From Chloroflexota bacterium (GTDB taxonomy: Bacteria > Chloroflexota > Anaerolineae > Anaerolineales > Villigracilaceae), in the NCBI GenBank assembly GCA_016219545.1, contig JACRMH010000003.1, positions 1 through 64,000 of the forward strand: DNA of 64,000 bases. Reading direction: 5' to 3'. Made by a program: the position numbers and the translations under genes. Each line of letters starts with the position of its first letter. Positions within the stretch are counted from its first letter, which is position 1. The notes below the pieces were generated by a model. It saw only the letters and a list, made by a program, of their open reading frames with translations, had not been told where the DNA came from and did no database searches. This document shows positions 8,518 to 16,236 of this stretch, one piece after another.

Positions 8518-10137
8518 TTATTCTTTCAACACAAAATCTCTACCATTCACTACACCATCCTTAATTACCTTCACCGACTCCGATTTCACCAGATCATCCA
8601 GCATAAACGACTTTAATCTCGTCTGCGTGGTGCGGACAGATGGCTCAAGAAATTCCCCAAACGGCAAAGAAGTTCTGAATAACTGGAAATACAAAAACCT
8701 GCGCGCATTGCGTTTGAATTCAAGCAGGATGTCAATCGAATCAACCGCCAAAAACTCTTTCATCTTTCTTCTTACTTCATCCACAGTCTGCGGAAAAAAT
8801 ACAGTGGGGTATTGCGTAAACCTCGCCTTGCCCGCACATAATACCGCCGCGCCCATGATCGCCGCTTCCAAGCCAATGGTGGAGTTATAGACCATCACGA
8901 ACTTCGACTTCAGAATCAACTCATACGAGCTGAGCGCTTCGTTCGACGCGACAAAAACCACATTGGGCAAATCCGTTACGCGGCGCGCTTCGACCCAACC
9001 CGCTACCGTCTCTCGGCTGGCTTTGCGGACTCGCAGCTCATCGGGATGAGCACGGATCACGAACAAGGTTTCGGGATGTAATTGGATTTCTTCCAAGACC
9101 AGATCAAGCCAATTGAACATATCTTCAAAGACCGTGTTCGCGTGCGGCTGGCTGGTATCAAAAATCACGTTGGTAAAGACAGGCACGATCTGTTTAAAGT
9201 TTGCCGCCTTCTTTAAAAACGACTCATCGAGTCCCTTCATGTCCGCCCAGAACTTGATGCCCGCCATTGTGAAGTCACCTTGAAAGCGCTTCGCAAGATA
9301 AGAATCGAGTTTTGCATTTTGTTCATCGTTCATCTCGAAAGCATCAGGAAGCGGGATCGGGGATGCTGTCGCTTCGCCTTCGGTAAAGAATGCCGTCGCG
9401 GGTTGAAAGCCCACCTCATGCGTAATGACGCGGATGCCACGCTTCATCGCCAGGTAGCGCGCAGTCGCTTCGGGGAAGAACTGTCCATTGAAAACCAGAA
9501 CAGCCCGAGGGTTAGCCTGATCGAGCAATGCGTCAAATTTCCGCGCCACATTCCACGCTGACAAAATATATTCACGCAAAAGATAACGCGTCGATTCGTC
9601 ATCATTGAGATGGTGGACTCTCAGGATCCATCTTAACCCGGGCAGACACAATGCTCCGAGCGGAATCTCGTTCCACACAAAGCGCATCAATTCTTCGACG
9701 GGGAGGCCGGATACTGCCCCTACAAGTTTTTCATCACGCTGAAAGCTAAACCACGCAACGCCCGACCTGTGACCTTCAACCTTTGACTGAACGCTTGTAT
9801 ATAAAGTTTTTGACTGATACACACACGATCTGCACGGCGGTTCTTTTTGAACATTATCGCGATTCGTTCCAAGCACACAATGACTCATGCCGGAGTCACA
9901 TGCGAAATAAACCACAGGGATGCCCTGCAAGCGGAACGCCCACGAAGTCAGCAGATGAAATCCGCTGTTCCATGAAAGATCGTCAATCCCCGTGGATGCT
10001 TTGAAGAAGATTACCGGCGCGCCAGTTGACTGCGGCTCTTTGCGCGCCACCTCACGCGCCACAGATGCGATCTTTAAATTATTGAGCCTGCGGACAAGTC
10101 CGCGTTTGATGCGCTGGGTAAAAAATTCTTTGAGCAT
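8518..10137 (-). CDS. Capsule/surface polysaccharide GT-B-like protein (Kps/CDP-glycerol transferase-like)
   Basis: 539 residues. No signal peptide. The C-terminal half has the character of KpsS/CDP-glycerol-glycerophosphotransferase-type GT-B proteins: 'LFVIRAHPDELR' near residue 365, 'SSYELILKSKFVMVYNSTIGLEAAIMGAAVLCAG' near 403-436 (the S/T-G-x-E-A loop) and 'TQYPTVFFPQTVDEV'. The N-terminal half has 'HEVGFQPATAFFTEG' and a cysteine pair, CRSC, near residue 100. It is the last gene of the run from 15461 down to 8518, after the nonulosonate genes, so it may transfer or assemble the acidic-sugar glycan. The exact reaction is unknown. Confidence 0.7.
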   Translation of the reverse strand: MLKEFFTQRIKRGLVRRLNNLKIASVAREVARKEPQSTGAPVIFFKASTGIDDLSWNSGFHLLTSWAFRLQGIPVVYFACDSGMSHCVLGTNRDNVQKEPPCRSCVYQSKTLYTSVQSKVEGHRSGVAWFSFQRDEKLVGAVSGLPVEELMRFVWNEIPLGALCLPGLRWILRVHHLNDDESTRYLLREYILSAWNVARKFDALLDQANPRAVLVFNGQFFPEATARYLAMKRGIRVITHEVGFQPATAFFTEGEATASPIPLPDAFEMNDEQNAKLDSYLAKRFQGDFTMAGIKFWADMKGLDESFLKKAANFKQIVPVFTNVIFDTSQPHANTVFEDMFNWLDLVLEEIQLHPETLFVIRAHPDELRVRKASRETVAGWVEARRVTDLPNVVFVASNEALSSYELILKSKFVMVYNSTIGLEAAIMGAAVLCAGKARFTQYPTVFFPQTVDEVRRKMKEFLAVDSIDILLEFKRNARRFLYFQLFRTSLPFGEFLEPSVRTTQTRLKSFMLDDLVKSESVKVIKDGVVNGRDFVLKE

Positions 10138-10157
10138 GGAAATTGGGGGTATTCAAC

Positions 10158-10215
10158 CGTTGGGGCACGATATACACTTGCGCCTGCGCGCAGTGCAGGT
10201 GTCGTGTCCCAACGA
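10158..10215. repeat. Intergenic compound inverted repeat
   Basis: Outer arms CGTTGGGGCACGA and TCGTGTCCCAACG (one mismatch) enclose an inner pair around CGCGC. The inner motif ACTTGCGC..GCGCAGTG also occurs inside the repeat at 57664-57782. It lies in the 83-base gap between two operon genes. Confidence 0.7.
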
Positions 10216-10220
10216 AATAA

Positions 10221-11102
10221 TTATTCGCTTACAACGCGGCGGAGTTTCTTCATCGAACCTTTTTCGGATTCGTAAACCTTCTTCACGCCGTCACCCAAAC
10301 CAGCTTCTGTCACGCGGATATATTTCACGAGTCTCTCGAAGCCGCCCGGCTCGACAGACGCCGCCTGGTCACTGCCCCACATGGCGCGGTCCAGGGTCAT
10401 GTGGCGTTCCACCGAGGATGCGCCTAATGCAACTGCAATCGCCGAAGGCACAAGCCCAACTTCATGGCCGGAATAGCCGATGGGATTATTCGGGAATTCC
10501 TTGCGCAGAGTTTCGATCATGCGCAGATTTAATTCTTCAGGTTCGCATGGGTAGGTGCTGGTGCAGTGCATGATGACGAGATTATCCTCACCGACCGCAT
10601 TCACGCCTTTGTGGATCTGCTCCATTGTCGACATGCCCGTTGAAACAATGATCGGCTTGCCCGTCTTGCGGACATACTTCAATAAATTGAGATCGGTAAG
10701 AGAAGCGGACGGAACTTTGTATGCAGGCGTATCGAACTTCTCCATGAAATCAACAGAGGGTTCATCCCACACCGAAACCATCCAGTCAATTTTCTTTTCC
10801 TTGCAATAACGGTCGATCTCGCGATACTGCTCTTCGTTGAACTCAACCTTATACCGATAATCCAAATAGGTGATGTAGCCCCAGGGCGTCTCACGCATCT
10901 GCTTCTGCTGGTCGAGCGGCGTGCAGACTTCAGGCGTGCGCTTTTGGAACTTGACTGCATCCGCACCGGCATGAGCGGCGGCGTCAATGATCTTCTTGGC
11001 AATTTCCAGGTCACCATTGTGATTGATGCCCACCTCCGCAATGATATAAGCGGGATGTCCATCACCCATCATTCGATTTCCAAATTTAATTTCACGAGCC
11101 AT
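10221..11102 (-). CDS. Nonulosonic acid (NeuB-family) synthase, short form
   Basis: 293 residues. The TIM-barrel NeuB domain is complete: AYIIAEVGINHNGDLEIAKK, DAVKFQKRTPEVC, YKVPSASLTDLNLLKYV, PIIVSTGMSTMEQI, IMHCTSTYPCEPEELNLRMI, IGYSGHE, ERHMTLDRAMWGSDQ. It would condense PEP with an N-acyl hexosamine to give a sialic, legionaminic or related nine-carbon acid. Usual NeuB/LegI/PseI enzymes run to about 340-350 residues with a C-terminal SAF (antifreeze-like) domain; that domain is absent here. Located two bases after the CMP-synthetase gene, clearly one transcript. The substrate (Neu, Leg or other) cannot be decided. Confidence 0.88.
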   Translation of the reverse strand: MAREIKFGNRMMGDGHPAYIIAEVGINHNGDLEIAKKIIDAAAHAGADAVKFQKRTPEVCTPLDQQKQMRETPWGYITYLDYRYKVEFNEEQYREIDRYCKEKKIDWMVSVWDEPSVDFMEKFDTPAYKVPSASLTDLNLLKYVRKTGKPIIVSTGMSTMEQIHKGVNAVGEDNLVIMHCTSTYPCEPEELNLRMIETLRKEFPNNPIGYSGHEVGLVPSAIAVALGASSVERHMTLDRAMWGSDQAASVEPGGFERLVKYIRVTEAGLGDGVKKVYESEKGSMKKLRRVVSE

Positions 11103-11103
11103 T

Positions 11104-12333
11104 TTAATTTTCTCCTTTAATGTGTTTCAAAACAATTTCACACAGTTCACGGATCGCTCCGTGACCGCCGGTTTTCGTCAACACAAAATCTGCCGCGCGG
11201 ATCACTTCAGGATACGCATCTGCAACCGCCACAGACCAGCCTGCGACTTCGAAGCATGGCAGGTCATTGAGGTCATTGCCTACATAGATGACGTTCTCCG
11301 CTTTGACATTTTTCTGCTCAAGCAGTTCGCGCATCACTCGCCCCTTGTCATGCAAGCCGACATTGTGAATTGCCTCCACCCCCATCTTTGTCGCGCGCGC
11401 CATCACGACAGGGTTCGGCTCCGAGGAGAGGACCATCACTTCGATTCCCTTATCGCGCAGGGTCTTGATGTGCATACTGTCACTGCGCGAGGCTGAAACA
11501 GTCTCTTTTCCATTCTCATCGGTCAGGACGAGATTGTCAGTCACCACGCCGTCAAAATCGCTGATGATCAATTTTATTGTCTCAGGCATGGCGCGGCGGG
11601 ATTTGCCCGGCGAGACCATTTCCAGTCCGCTGTAGGCTAATGCTTCATACTTTGCCCAATCAGGGAGAGTATCAATATCCACAGTATATTTCGGGTCGAT
11701 CACCAGCGGATAGATCACATCGCCCGTCAGCGAACGTTTCTGCGTGATCGTTGAAACGCGGATCGCATCAATATGTCCCGTCTGCCAATATGCAGCGGGA
11801 AGAATTTGACGCGGAGCATTATAGGGTTCGGGGATGCCTTCCACTTCAAGCAATGGATTCAAGGGTTTGCCTTCGCCATTGAAACGCCACATCTTGAATG
11901 GGTTCTGCCCGGCAGGGACAACGCCGCGCACACAATCTGCATCGGCATGATTGAGCAAAATGCGAATGGCATCATCCACCATCCTTAGCGGACGGATCGG
12001 TGAAGTTGGGCGCAATTGCACAACGATCTCAGGTTTGTAACCTTCATTCTCTGCAAGCCATTGAAGCGCATGTTCAAAGACCGGCAGATCAGTGGTCTTA
12101 TCCTGCGCAAATTCAGCAGGACGAAGGAAGGGTGTCTCAGCGCCCCATTCGCGCGCAACCGCCGCGATCTCTTCATCATCGGTTGAGACAATGACACGCG
12201 TGACCAAGTCCGCTTGTTTGGCGGCGGCAATGCTCCACGCAATGAGCGGATAACCCGCAAAACTGCGGATATTCTTGCGGGGGATTCCTTTTGAGCCGCC
12301 GCGAGCGGGGATTAATGCTAAGATTTCGGTCAT
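11104..12333 (-). CDS. neuA: CMP-nonulosonate synthetase fused to KdsC-type HAD phosphatase
   Basis: 409 residues, two domains. Residues about 1-225: cytidylyltransferase with LALIPARGGSKGIPRKNI, 'STDDEEIAAVA' and 'LRPTSPIRPLRMVDDAI'. Residues about 235-409: HAD of the KdsC/8-phosphatase type with LIISDFDGVVTDNLVL (nucleophile DxD), 'VMVLSSEPNPVV', and 'YVGNDLNDLPCFEVAG' for motif IV. The fusion resembles CMP-sialate synthetases such as animal CMAS; both DxD aspartates are kept, so the phosphatase half may be active on a 9-phosphate. Adjoins neuB (2 nt) and the Nudix gene (no gap). The enzyme activates the acidic sugar for transfer. Confidence 0.87.
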   Translation of the reverse strand: MTEILALIPARGGSKGIPRKNIRSFAGYPLIAWSIAAAKQADLVTRVIVSTDDEEIAAVAREWGAETPFLRPAEFAQDKTTDLPVFEHALQWLAENEGYKPEIVVQLRPTSPIRPLRMVDDAIRILLNHADADCVRGVVPAGQNPFKMWRFNGEGKPLNPLLEVEGIPEPYNAPRQILPAAYWQTGHIDAIRVSTITQKRSLTGDVIYPLVIDPKYTVDIDTLPDWAKYEALAYSGLEMVSPGKSRRAMPETIKLIISDFDGVVTDNLVLTDENGKETVSASRSDSMHIKTLRDKGIEVMVLSSEPNPVVMARATKMGVEAIHNVGLHDKGRVMRELLEQKNVKAENVIYVGNDLNDLPCFEVAGWSVAVADAYPEVIRAADFVLTKTGGHGAIRELCEIVLKHIKGEN

Positions 12334-12786
12334 TTATAAATTAGTCTCTATCAATCTTTTCAGAATCGGTCTGATGGGTGGGCTGATATTTTCAGGCAAA
12401 TGGGAAAGTTTGAAATATTGATACTCATAATGTTCTCCATCAATAAATTCCACTGCGCCACGAACATTATGAGTTAGATAAACAATGGAAACATTATAAA
12501 CTTCTTCTCCACTCGGATAGCGATAATACAACTCTTCACCGGAAAAGACACCGAATAGTGTTAATTCATCAATTTCAAGACCTGTTTCCTCAAGCAATTC
12601 TCTTCTTGCAGTCTCTTCTGTTGTTTCACCCAATTCCATTGCGCCGCCCGGAACGCCCCAACTTCCGTTATCTGAACGTTTCATCATTAGCAATCGATTC
12701 TGAGCATCCAACACCAGCACAGTCGATCCAACCATAAGAAGAGGTTGATTACCAACGTATTTGCGAAGTCCGTTGATGTATTCCAT
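12334..12786 (-). CDS. Nudix hydrolase
   Basis: 150 residues. A full Nudix box is seen at about residues 46-68 (GAMELGETTEETARRELLEE followed by TGLE), matching GX5EX7REUXEEXGU. Upstream 'NRLLMMKRSDNGSWGVPGG' is a typical entry strand. Substrate unknown; small Nudix enzymes cleave nucleotide sugars or oxidised NTPs. It sits between the SDR and the CMP-synthetase in one tightly packed operon, so a sugar-nucleotide substrate is plausible. More AT-rich than its neighbours. Confidence 0.88.
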   Translation of the reverse strand: MEYINGLRKYVGNQPLLMVGSTVLVLDAQNRLLMMKRSDNGSWGVPGGAMELGETTEETARRELLEETGLEIDELTLFGVFSGEELYYRYPSGEEVYNVSIVYLTHNVRGAVEFIDGEHYEYQYFKLSHLPENISPPIRPILKRLIETNL

Positions 12787-12795
12787 TTAGCGTAC

Positions 12796-13623
12796 TTACC
12801 AGGCTGTCCAACCGCCATCTACAATGACATTATTGCCGGTCATGTAGGATGAAGCATCGGAAGCAAGGAATAACAGCGCGCCGTTCATTTCATCTTTCTT
12901 GGCCATGCGACCCAGAATCGTTTTGGCGGAATAATTCTTCACAAAATATTCTTCGTGATTGTTATACACGCCCCCGGGAGTCAGCGCATTTACGCGGATC
13001 TCCGTCCCAGCGTAATAAGCCGCGAGATATTTTGTAAATCCCATCACGCCGGCTTTGGTGGTTGTGTAATAGACAGGCTTATAAGCCACGCGTTTTCCAT
13101 CTTTGATATAGATTCTTTGATCGGGGCCGTTCAACCCATAGGTTGAGCAGATGTTGATAATGCTTCCTTTTTTACCCTGCTCGATCATCGGTCTCACACA
13201 GGCTTGCGTCACAAGGAACATCCCTGTTAAGTTGACATTCAACGCTGCATTCCACTGTTCGAGCGGATAATCTTCGAATGCGCCGGGGGCAATTCCCCTC
13301 GATGCGGCATCGGGGTCAAACTTCGGATCGAGCGCCGCCGAATTCACCAGAACATCGAGCCTGCCAAAAGTCGAAAGAACCGAGGCGACCATCGTGTTAA
13401 CAGAGTCCGGTTTGGTGATATCCACTGCGAACCCTTTTGCTTTGTACCCCTCTTTGGCGAGTCCATCTGCGACTTTGTTTGCCGCATCGCCATCGAGGTC
13501 CACTACGCAGACAGTTGCTCCAGCTTCGGCAAGAGTCTTGCAGAATTCAGTACCGAGCAAACCCACCCCGCCCGTCACGACAGCCACACGATCCTTCAAA
13601 TTGAATTTATCAAAAATGGTCAT
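12796..13623 (-). CDS. SDR oxidoreductase, PtmA-like, in the nonulosonate operon
   Basis: 275 residues from MTIFDKFNLKDRVAVVTG; AGGAAAA precedes this start, while the open frame upstream runs into a palindrome. Rossmann motif VTGGVGLLGTEF, NAD-type acidic VVDLDGD, NSAALD for NNAG, catalytic ICSTYG Ser and YYTTTKAG (YxxxK), and a late 'RVNALTPGGVYNNHEEYFVKNY'. The last segment resembles the SDRs of legionaminate clusters such as Campylobacter PtmA (family knowledge). It probably oxidises or reduces an amino-sugar precursor. First minus-strand gene after the PAPS enzyme, followed by the Nudix gene after 9 nt. Confidence 0.83.
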   Translation of the reverse strand: MTIFDKFNLKDRVAVVTGGVGLLGTEFCKTLAEAGATVCVVDLDGDAANKVADGLAKEGYKAKGFAVDITKPDSVNTMVASVLSTFGRLDVLVNSAALDPKFDPDAASRGIAPGAFEDYPLEQWNAALNVNLTGMFLVTQACVRPMIEQGKKGSIINICSTYGLNGPDQRIYIKDGKRVAYKPVYYTTTKAGVMGFTKYLAAYYAGTEIRVNALTPGGVYNNHEEYFVKNYSAKTILGRMAKKDEMNGALLFLASDASSYMTGNNVIVDGGWTAW

Positions 13624-13643
13624 TAAATTTTCCTGACGCGAGC

Positions 13644-13664
13644 AGGGGCGGGGCACCCGCCCCT
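13644..13664. repeat. Short GGGGCG palindrome
   Basis: AGGGGCGGG / CCCGCCCCT with GCA loop. A shortened relative of the 29-nt GTAGGGGCG palindromes, upstream of the SDR start. Confidence 0.65.
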
Positions 13665-13668
13665 ATTC

Positions 13669-13721
13669 CACAGAGACGCCGAACGCACGAAGAATCATCT
13701 CCGCACATCCAACGTCTCTGT
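13669..13721. repeat. CACAGAG-family inverted repeat
   Basis: ACAGAGACG and CGTCTCTGT arms around a 35-nt interior. Same family as 21015, 36983 and 53299. It fills the gap after the sat/cysC gene. Confidence 0.6.
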
Positions 13722-13733
13722 AATAAAAATCAA

Positions 13734-15461
13734 TTAAGCTTGTTTTGCGATATAGCCTTGTTCTTCAAGATAAGCAATGATCTTGCGAGCGTTATCTTCA
13801 GGGGACGCGCCAAAACCCTGCAGTGTGATCTCAGGTTCAATGGGCTGTTCATACGGGTCGTCCACACCGGTGAAGCCCATGGGCTTGCCATCCACCATGG
13901 CTTTGCGCGCCTTGGCATACAGACCTTTCACATCGCGCTGTTCGCAGACTTCAACAGGAGTGTCCATGTAAACTTCGATGAAGTTATTGCCCACCATCTT
14001 GCGGGCTTCTGCGCGTGTGGCGCGATACGGGCTGATGGCCGCGCAAATGACAGCGCCGCTCGCGTGGACAATTTCACCAGCCACAAATCCGATGCGGATG
14101 ATGTTGGTGTCGCGGTCTTCCTTGCTGAAGCCGAGTCCCTTGGAAAGATGCGTACGGACAACGTCACCGTCGAGGACGGCTATCTCACGTCCGCGTTCGA
14201 GGAGTAAAGTAGTGAGAATTTCGGATGTAGCACTCTTGCCTGAACCGCTCAAGCCGGTGAACCAAATACAAAATCCCTGCTTGTGGCGCGGAGGATACAT
14301 CTCACGCAAAATTTCAGCAGTCTCTGGGCGGGTGAACCATTCGGGGAGCAGCTTGCCCTTGGCAAGATAATCATCACGGACCTGCGTACCGGAGATGTTC
14401 GCAACCTTGGCGCCCTTGGGCACATCTTTCTCTTCAACATAGCGGCCTTCATCGGGAAGATAGACCAGCATCTCGAACGGAACCATCTTGACGCCGAGTT
14501 CAGCTTCGTATTGCTTCATCACTTCCTGCGCATCATACGGACCGTAGAATGGCTTGCCAGAAGAATCATTTCCCGGCCCCGCATGATCACGCCCAACGAT
14601 AAAGTGGTTCGCGCCATGGTTGCGGCGGATGATGGCATGGAGCAAAGCTTCCTTCGGACCGGCCATGCGCATTGCCAACGGAAGCAGGCTGAGCATGGTG
14701 TCTTTCTTGTCATAGTAATTGTCAACCAATGCTTTATAAGTGCGGACGCGGGTAAAGTGATCCACGTCACCGGGCTTGGTCATGCCGACCACCGGGTGAA
14801 CCAGCAGTGAGCCTTTAACTTCCGCCGCGGCACGTTTGGTCAGTTCTTCGTGGATGCGGTGCAAAGGATTGCGGGTCTGGAAGGCCACCACATTGTCATG
14901 TCCCATCTCTTCGAGCATGGCCCGCACTTGCGCGGGAGTGTGACGTAAATTCACATAGTCATAATACTTGGGCAGGTTCACAACCTTCATCGCGCCGGAG
15001 ATGCAAACCTTGTTCCAGCGTGCCATTTCAGAGATCATCGGGTGCTTCGAATCAGTTGAGCCATAGGCATGGGCGGCTTCGGCTTCGGCATCCCAGTGGT
15101 ATACCTCTTCAAGGGTCATCACTGCGATCAGATCGAAGTTTGCGCTGCGCAAGGCCAATTCCTCACCCACTGTCGGCAGTTCTTTGGGATCAGCTGTCAG
15201 GGTGATGGGAAGCGGGAAGAGGGTCCCATCCGCAAGACGCATTTCCTTGAGCACACGGTCATAATCGGCTTTGCCCATGAAAGTGGTCAACGGGGAAAAC
15301 CCGCCGGTAGCGATCAATTCAAGGTCGCACATGTTGCGCATGGTAATCTTGATGGAAGGAAGTTTTCCGGCGCGCGCAAGCAGTTCTTCACGCTCCTTGC
15401 CTTCAACGACAAGGTTCACCAGTTTGCCCCCGTAAGGGCTGATCAATTTTGCTTTTGCCAT
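13734..15461 (-). CDS. sat/cysC: Bifunctional sulfate adenylyltransferase / APS kinase
   Basis: 575 residues. Residues about 1-390 are ATP sulfurylase (VAFQTRNPLHRIHEEL with the QxRNPLHxxH motif, VHPVVGMTKPGDVD, FIVGRDHAGPG). Residues about 395-575 are APS kinase (FTGLSGSGKSATSE P-loop, VLDGDVVRTHLSKGLGFSKEDRD, EVYMDTPVEVCEQRDVKGLY, GVDDPYEQP). Together they turn sulfate and ATP into PAPS. No PAPS reductase or sulfite reductase is nearby, but a sulfotransferase is at 3674, so the likely use is sulfation of a surface glycan rather than cysteine synthesis (inference). It heads the minus-strand glycan operon. Confidence 0.95.
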   Translation of the reverse strand: MAKAKLISPYGGKLVNLVVEGKEREELLARAGKLPSIKITMRNMCDLELIATGGFSPLTTFMGKADYDRVLKEMRLADGTLFPLPITLTADPKELPTVGEELALRSANFDLIAVMTLEEVYHWDAEAEAAHAYGSTDSKHPMISEMARWNKVCISGAMKVVNLPKYYDYVNLRHTPAQVRAMLEEMGHDNVVAFQTRNPLHRIHEELTKRAAAEVKGSLLVHPVVGMTKPGDVDHFTRVRTYKALVDNYYDKKDTMLSLLPLAMRMAGPKEALLHAIIRRNHGANHFIVGRDHAGPGNDSSGKPFYGPYDAQEVMKQYEAELGVKMVPFEMLVYLPDEGRYVEEKDVPKGAKVANISGTQVRDDYLAKGKLLPEWFTRPETAEILREMYPPRHKQGFCIWFTGLSGSGKSATSEILTTLLLERGREIAVLDGDVVRTHLSKGLGFSKEDRDTNIIRIGFVAGEIVHASGAVICAAISPYRATRAEARKMVGNNFIEVYMDTPVEVCEQRDVKGLYAKARKAMVDGKPMGFTGVDDPYEQPIEPEITLQGFGASPEDNARKIIAYLEEQGYIAKQA

Positions 15462-15485
15462 TTTTTTTGCTCCGTTATTTAATTA

Positions 15486-15518
15486 AGACCTCCGAGGTTT
15501 TGAAAACCTCGGAGGTCT
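15486..15518. repeat. 33-nt perfect palindrome
   Basis: AGACCTCCGAGGTTTT, a single G, AAAACCTCGGAGGTCT: 16-bp perfect arms. It lies upstream of sat/cysC, within a 380-base gap that also carries the RNA element at 15636. Confidence 0.85.
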
Positions 15519-15600
15519 GAGGATTTCACAAGCGGAAATTATACTCCAAAATTCACTGGCTGAATTTTGGAATTAAAGATTCTTGAATTTAATGTGACTA

Positions 15601-15629
15601 TTGACATCCGATTTATTTTGTGCCATACT
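15601..15629 (+). promoter_or_regulatory. Strong sigma-70-type promoter of a free-standing transcript
   Basis: TTGACA at 15601-15606, a 17-nt spacer, then CATACT at 15624-15629; a start near 15636 is expected. No annotated plus-strand gene follows; the next gene is convergent. The -35 is a perfect consensus and the spacing is ideal. Confidence 0.65.
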
Positions 15630-15635
15630 CCAACC

Positions 15636-15840
15636 ATTGTCAGGGGCAAACAATCCAAACGCCATTTTATGAAATGGAGGAGGTGATGTCACTTATGAAT
15701 AGTAGTAAACCCAGCGCTGTGGCATCCCTCTCCGTGAACTAACGAAGAAATTGCCACAGCGCACCACGATTGCCATCCGAAAGGGTGGCAGTCTGGTTTA
15801 AGGGACAGTTGCAGGTTTAAAACTTTCCAACTTGCAAACG
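15636..15840 (+). ncRNA. Candidate structured RNA / leader-type transcript, unknown family
   Basis: About 200 bases downstream of the promoter contain four hairpins: CCATTT/AAATGG (15662-15677); an 11-bp stem GCGCTGTGGCA / TGCCACAGCGC (15714-15724 with 15752-15762); TGCCATCC-GAAA-GGGTGGCA with a GNRA tetraloop (15771-15790); and TTGCAGGTT / AACTTGCAA near 15810-15836. Between the first two is AGGAGGTGAT (15678-15687), a full complement to the 16S 3' end, and a 15-codon ORF. No T run closes it, so the 3' end is unclear. I cannot match it to a known RNA family. Confidence 0.45.
15695..15742 (+). CDS. 15-residue ORF behind a perfect Shine-Dalgarno
   Basis: ATG at 15695, eight bases after AGGAGGTGA; the product is MNSSKPSAVASLSVN. 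The stop codon lies in the loop of the 11-bp hairpin, so ribosomes finishing here would open its left arm. An in-frame ATG at 15686 overlaps the ribosome site. It could be a leader peptide, a small secreted or regulatory peptide, or part of a translated regulatory RNA. No downstream same-strand gene exists to be attenuated. Confidence 0.4.
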   Translation: MNSSKPSAVASLSVN

Positions 15841-15841
15841 A

Positions 15842-16186
15842 TCAATAAAACCCAACCGAAGAATCGACCTTGCGCGCATACGCATCAATTCCCCCACTGA
15901 CGTTGACCACATTCTTAAATCCCTGTTGAGCCAGCCACATGGTCACCTGGGCACTTCGGCTTCCATGATGGCACATAACATAAACCGGATCTTCCTGTAA
16001 TCGAATCGACTCGGACAGAGCAACAATGCCCTCGCTTGCCAGGCGGCTCATGGGCGTGACCTGTAGCCTGCTGTCTGTTATTTTGGCATATTCCAACTCT
16101 GACAGTTCGCGCACATCCAGCAGGATAAATTTTTCATCCGATTTGAGTTTCTCACCAAGTTCGGTAACTGTGATTTCGGGGAACAT
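15842..16186 (-). CDS. Rhodanese-like sulfur/phosphate-binding domain protein
   Basis: 114 residues, a single rhodanese domain. The active loop is YVMCHHGSRSA with the catalytic Cys near residue 70, preceded by 'FILLDVRELSELEYAKI' and followed by 'WLAQQGFKNVVNVSGGIDAY'. Single-domain GlpE/PspE-type proteins carry persulfide sulfur. It lies just downstream of the glycogen phosphorylase on the same strand, separated by a 29-nt palindrome; no functional link is evident. Confidence 0.88.
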   Translation of the reverse strand: MFPEITVTELGEKLKSDEKFILLDVRELSELEYAKITDSRLQVTPMSRLASEGIVALSESIRLQEDPVYVMCHHGSRSAQVTMWLAQQGFKNVVNVSGGIDAYARKVDSSVGFY

Positions 16187-16200
16187 GAATTTCCATTCAT

Positions 16201-16229
16201 GTAGGGGCGACCCAGTGGGTCGCCCCTAC
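16201..16229. repeat. 29-nt palindrome, GTAGG/CCTAC class
   Basis: GTAGGGGCGACCCA, one G, TGGGTCGCCCCTAC: perfect 14-bp arms. It occupies the short gap between the glycogen phosphorylase stop and the rhodanese start. Confidence 0.87.
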
Positions 16230-16236
16230 AACAAAA

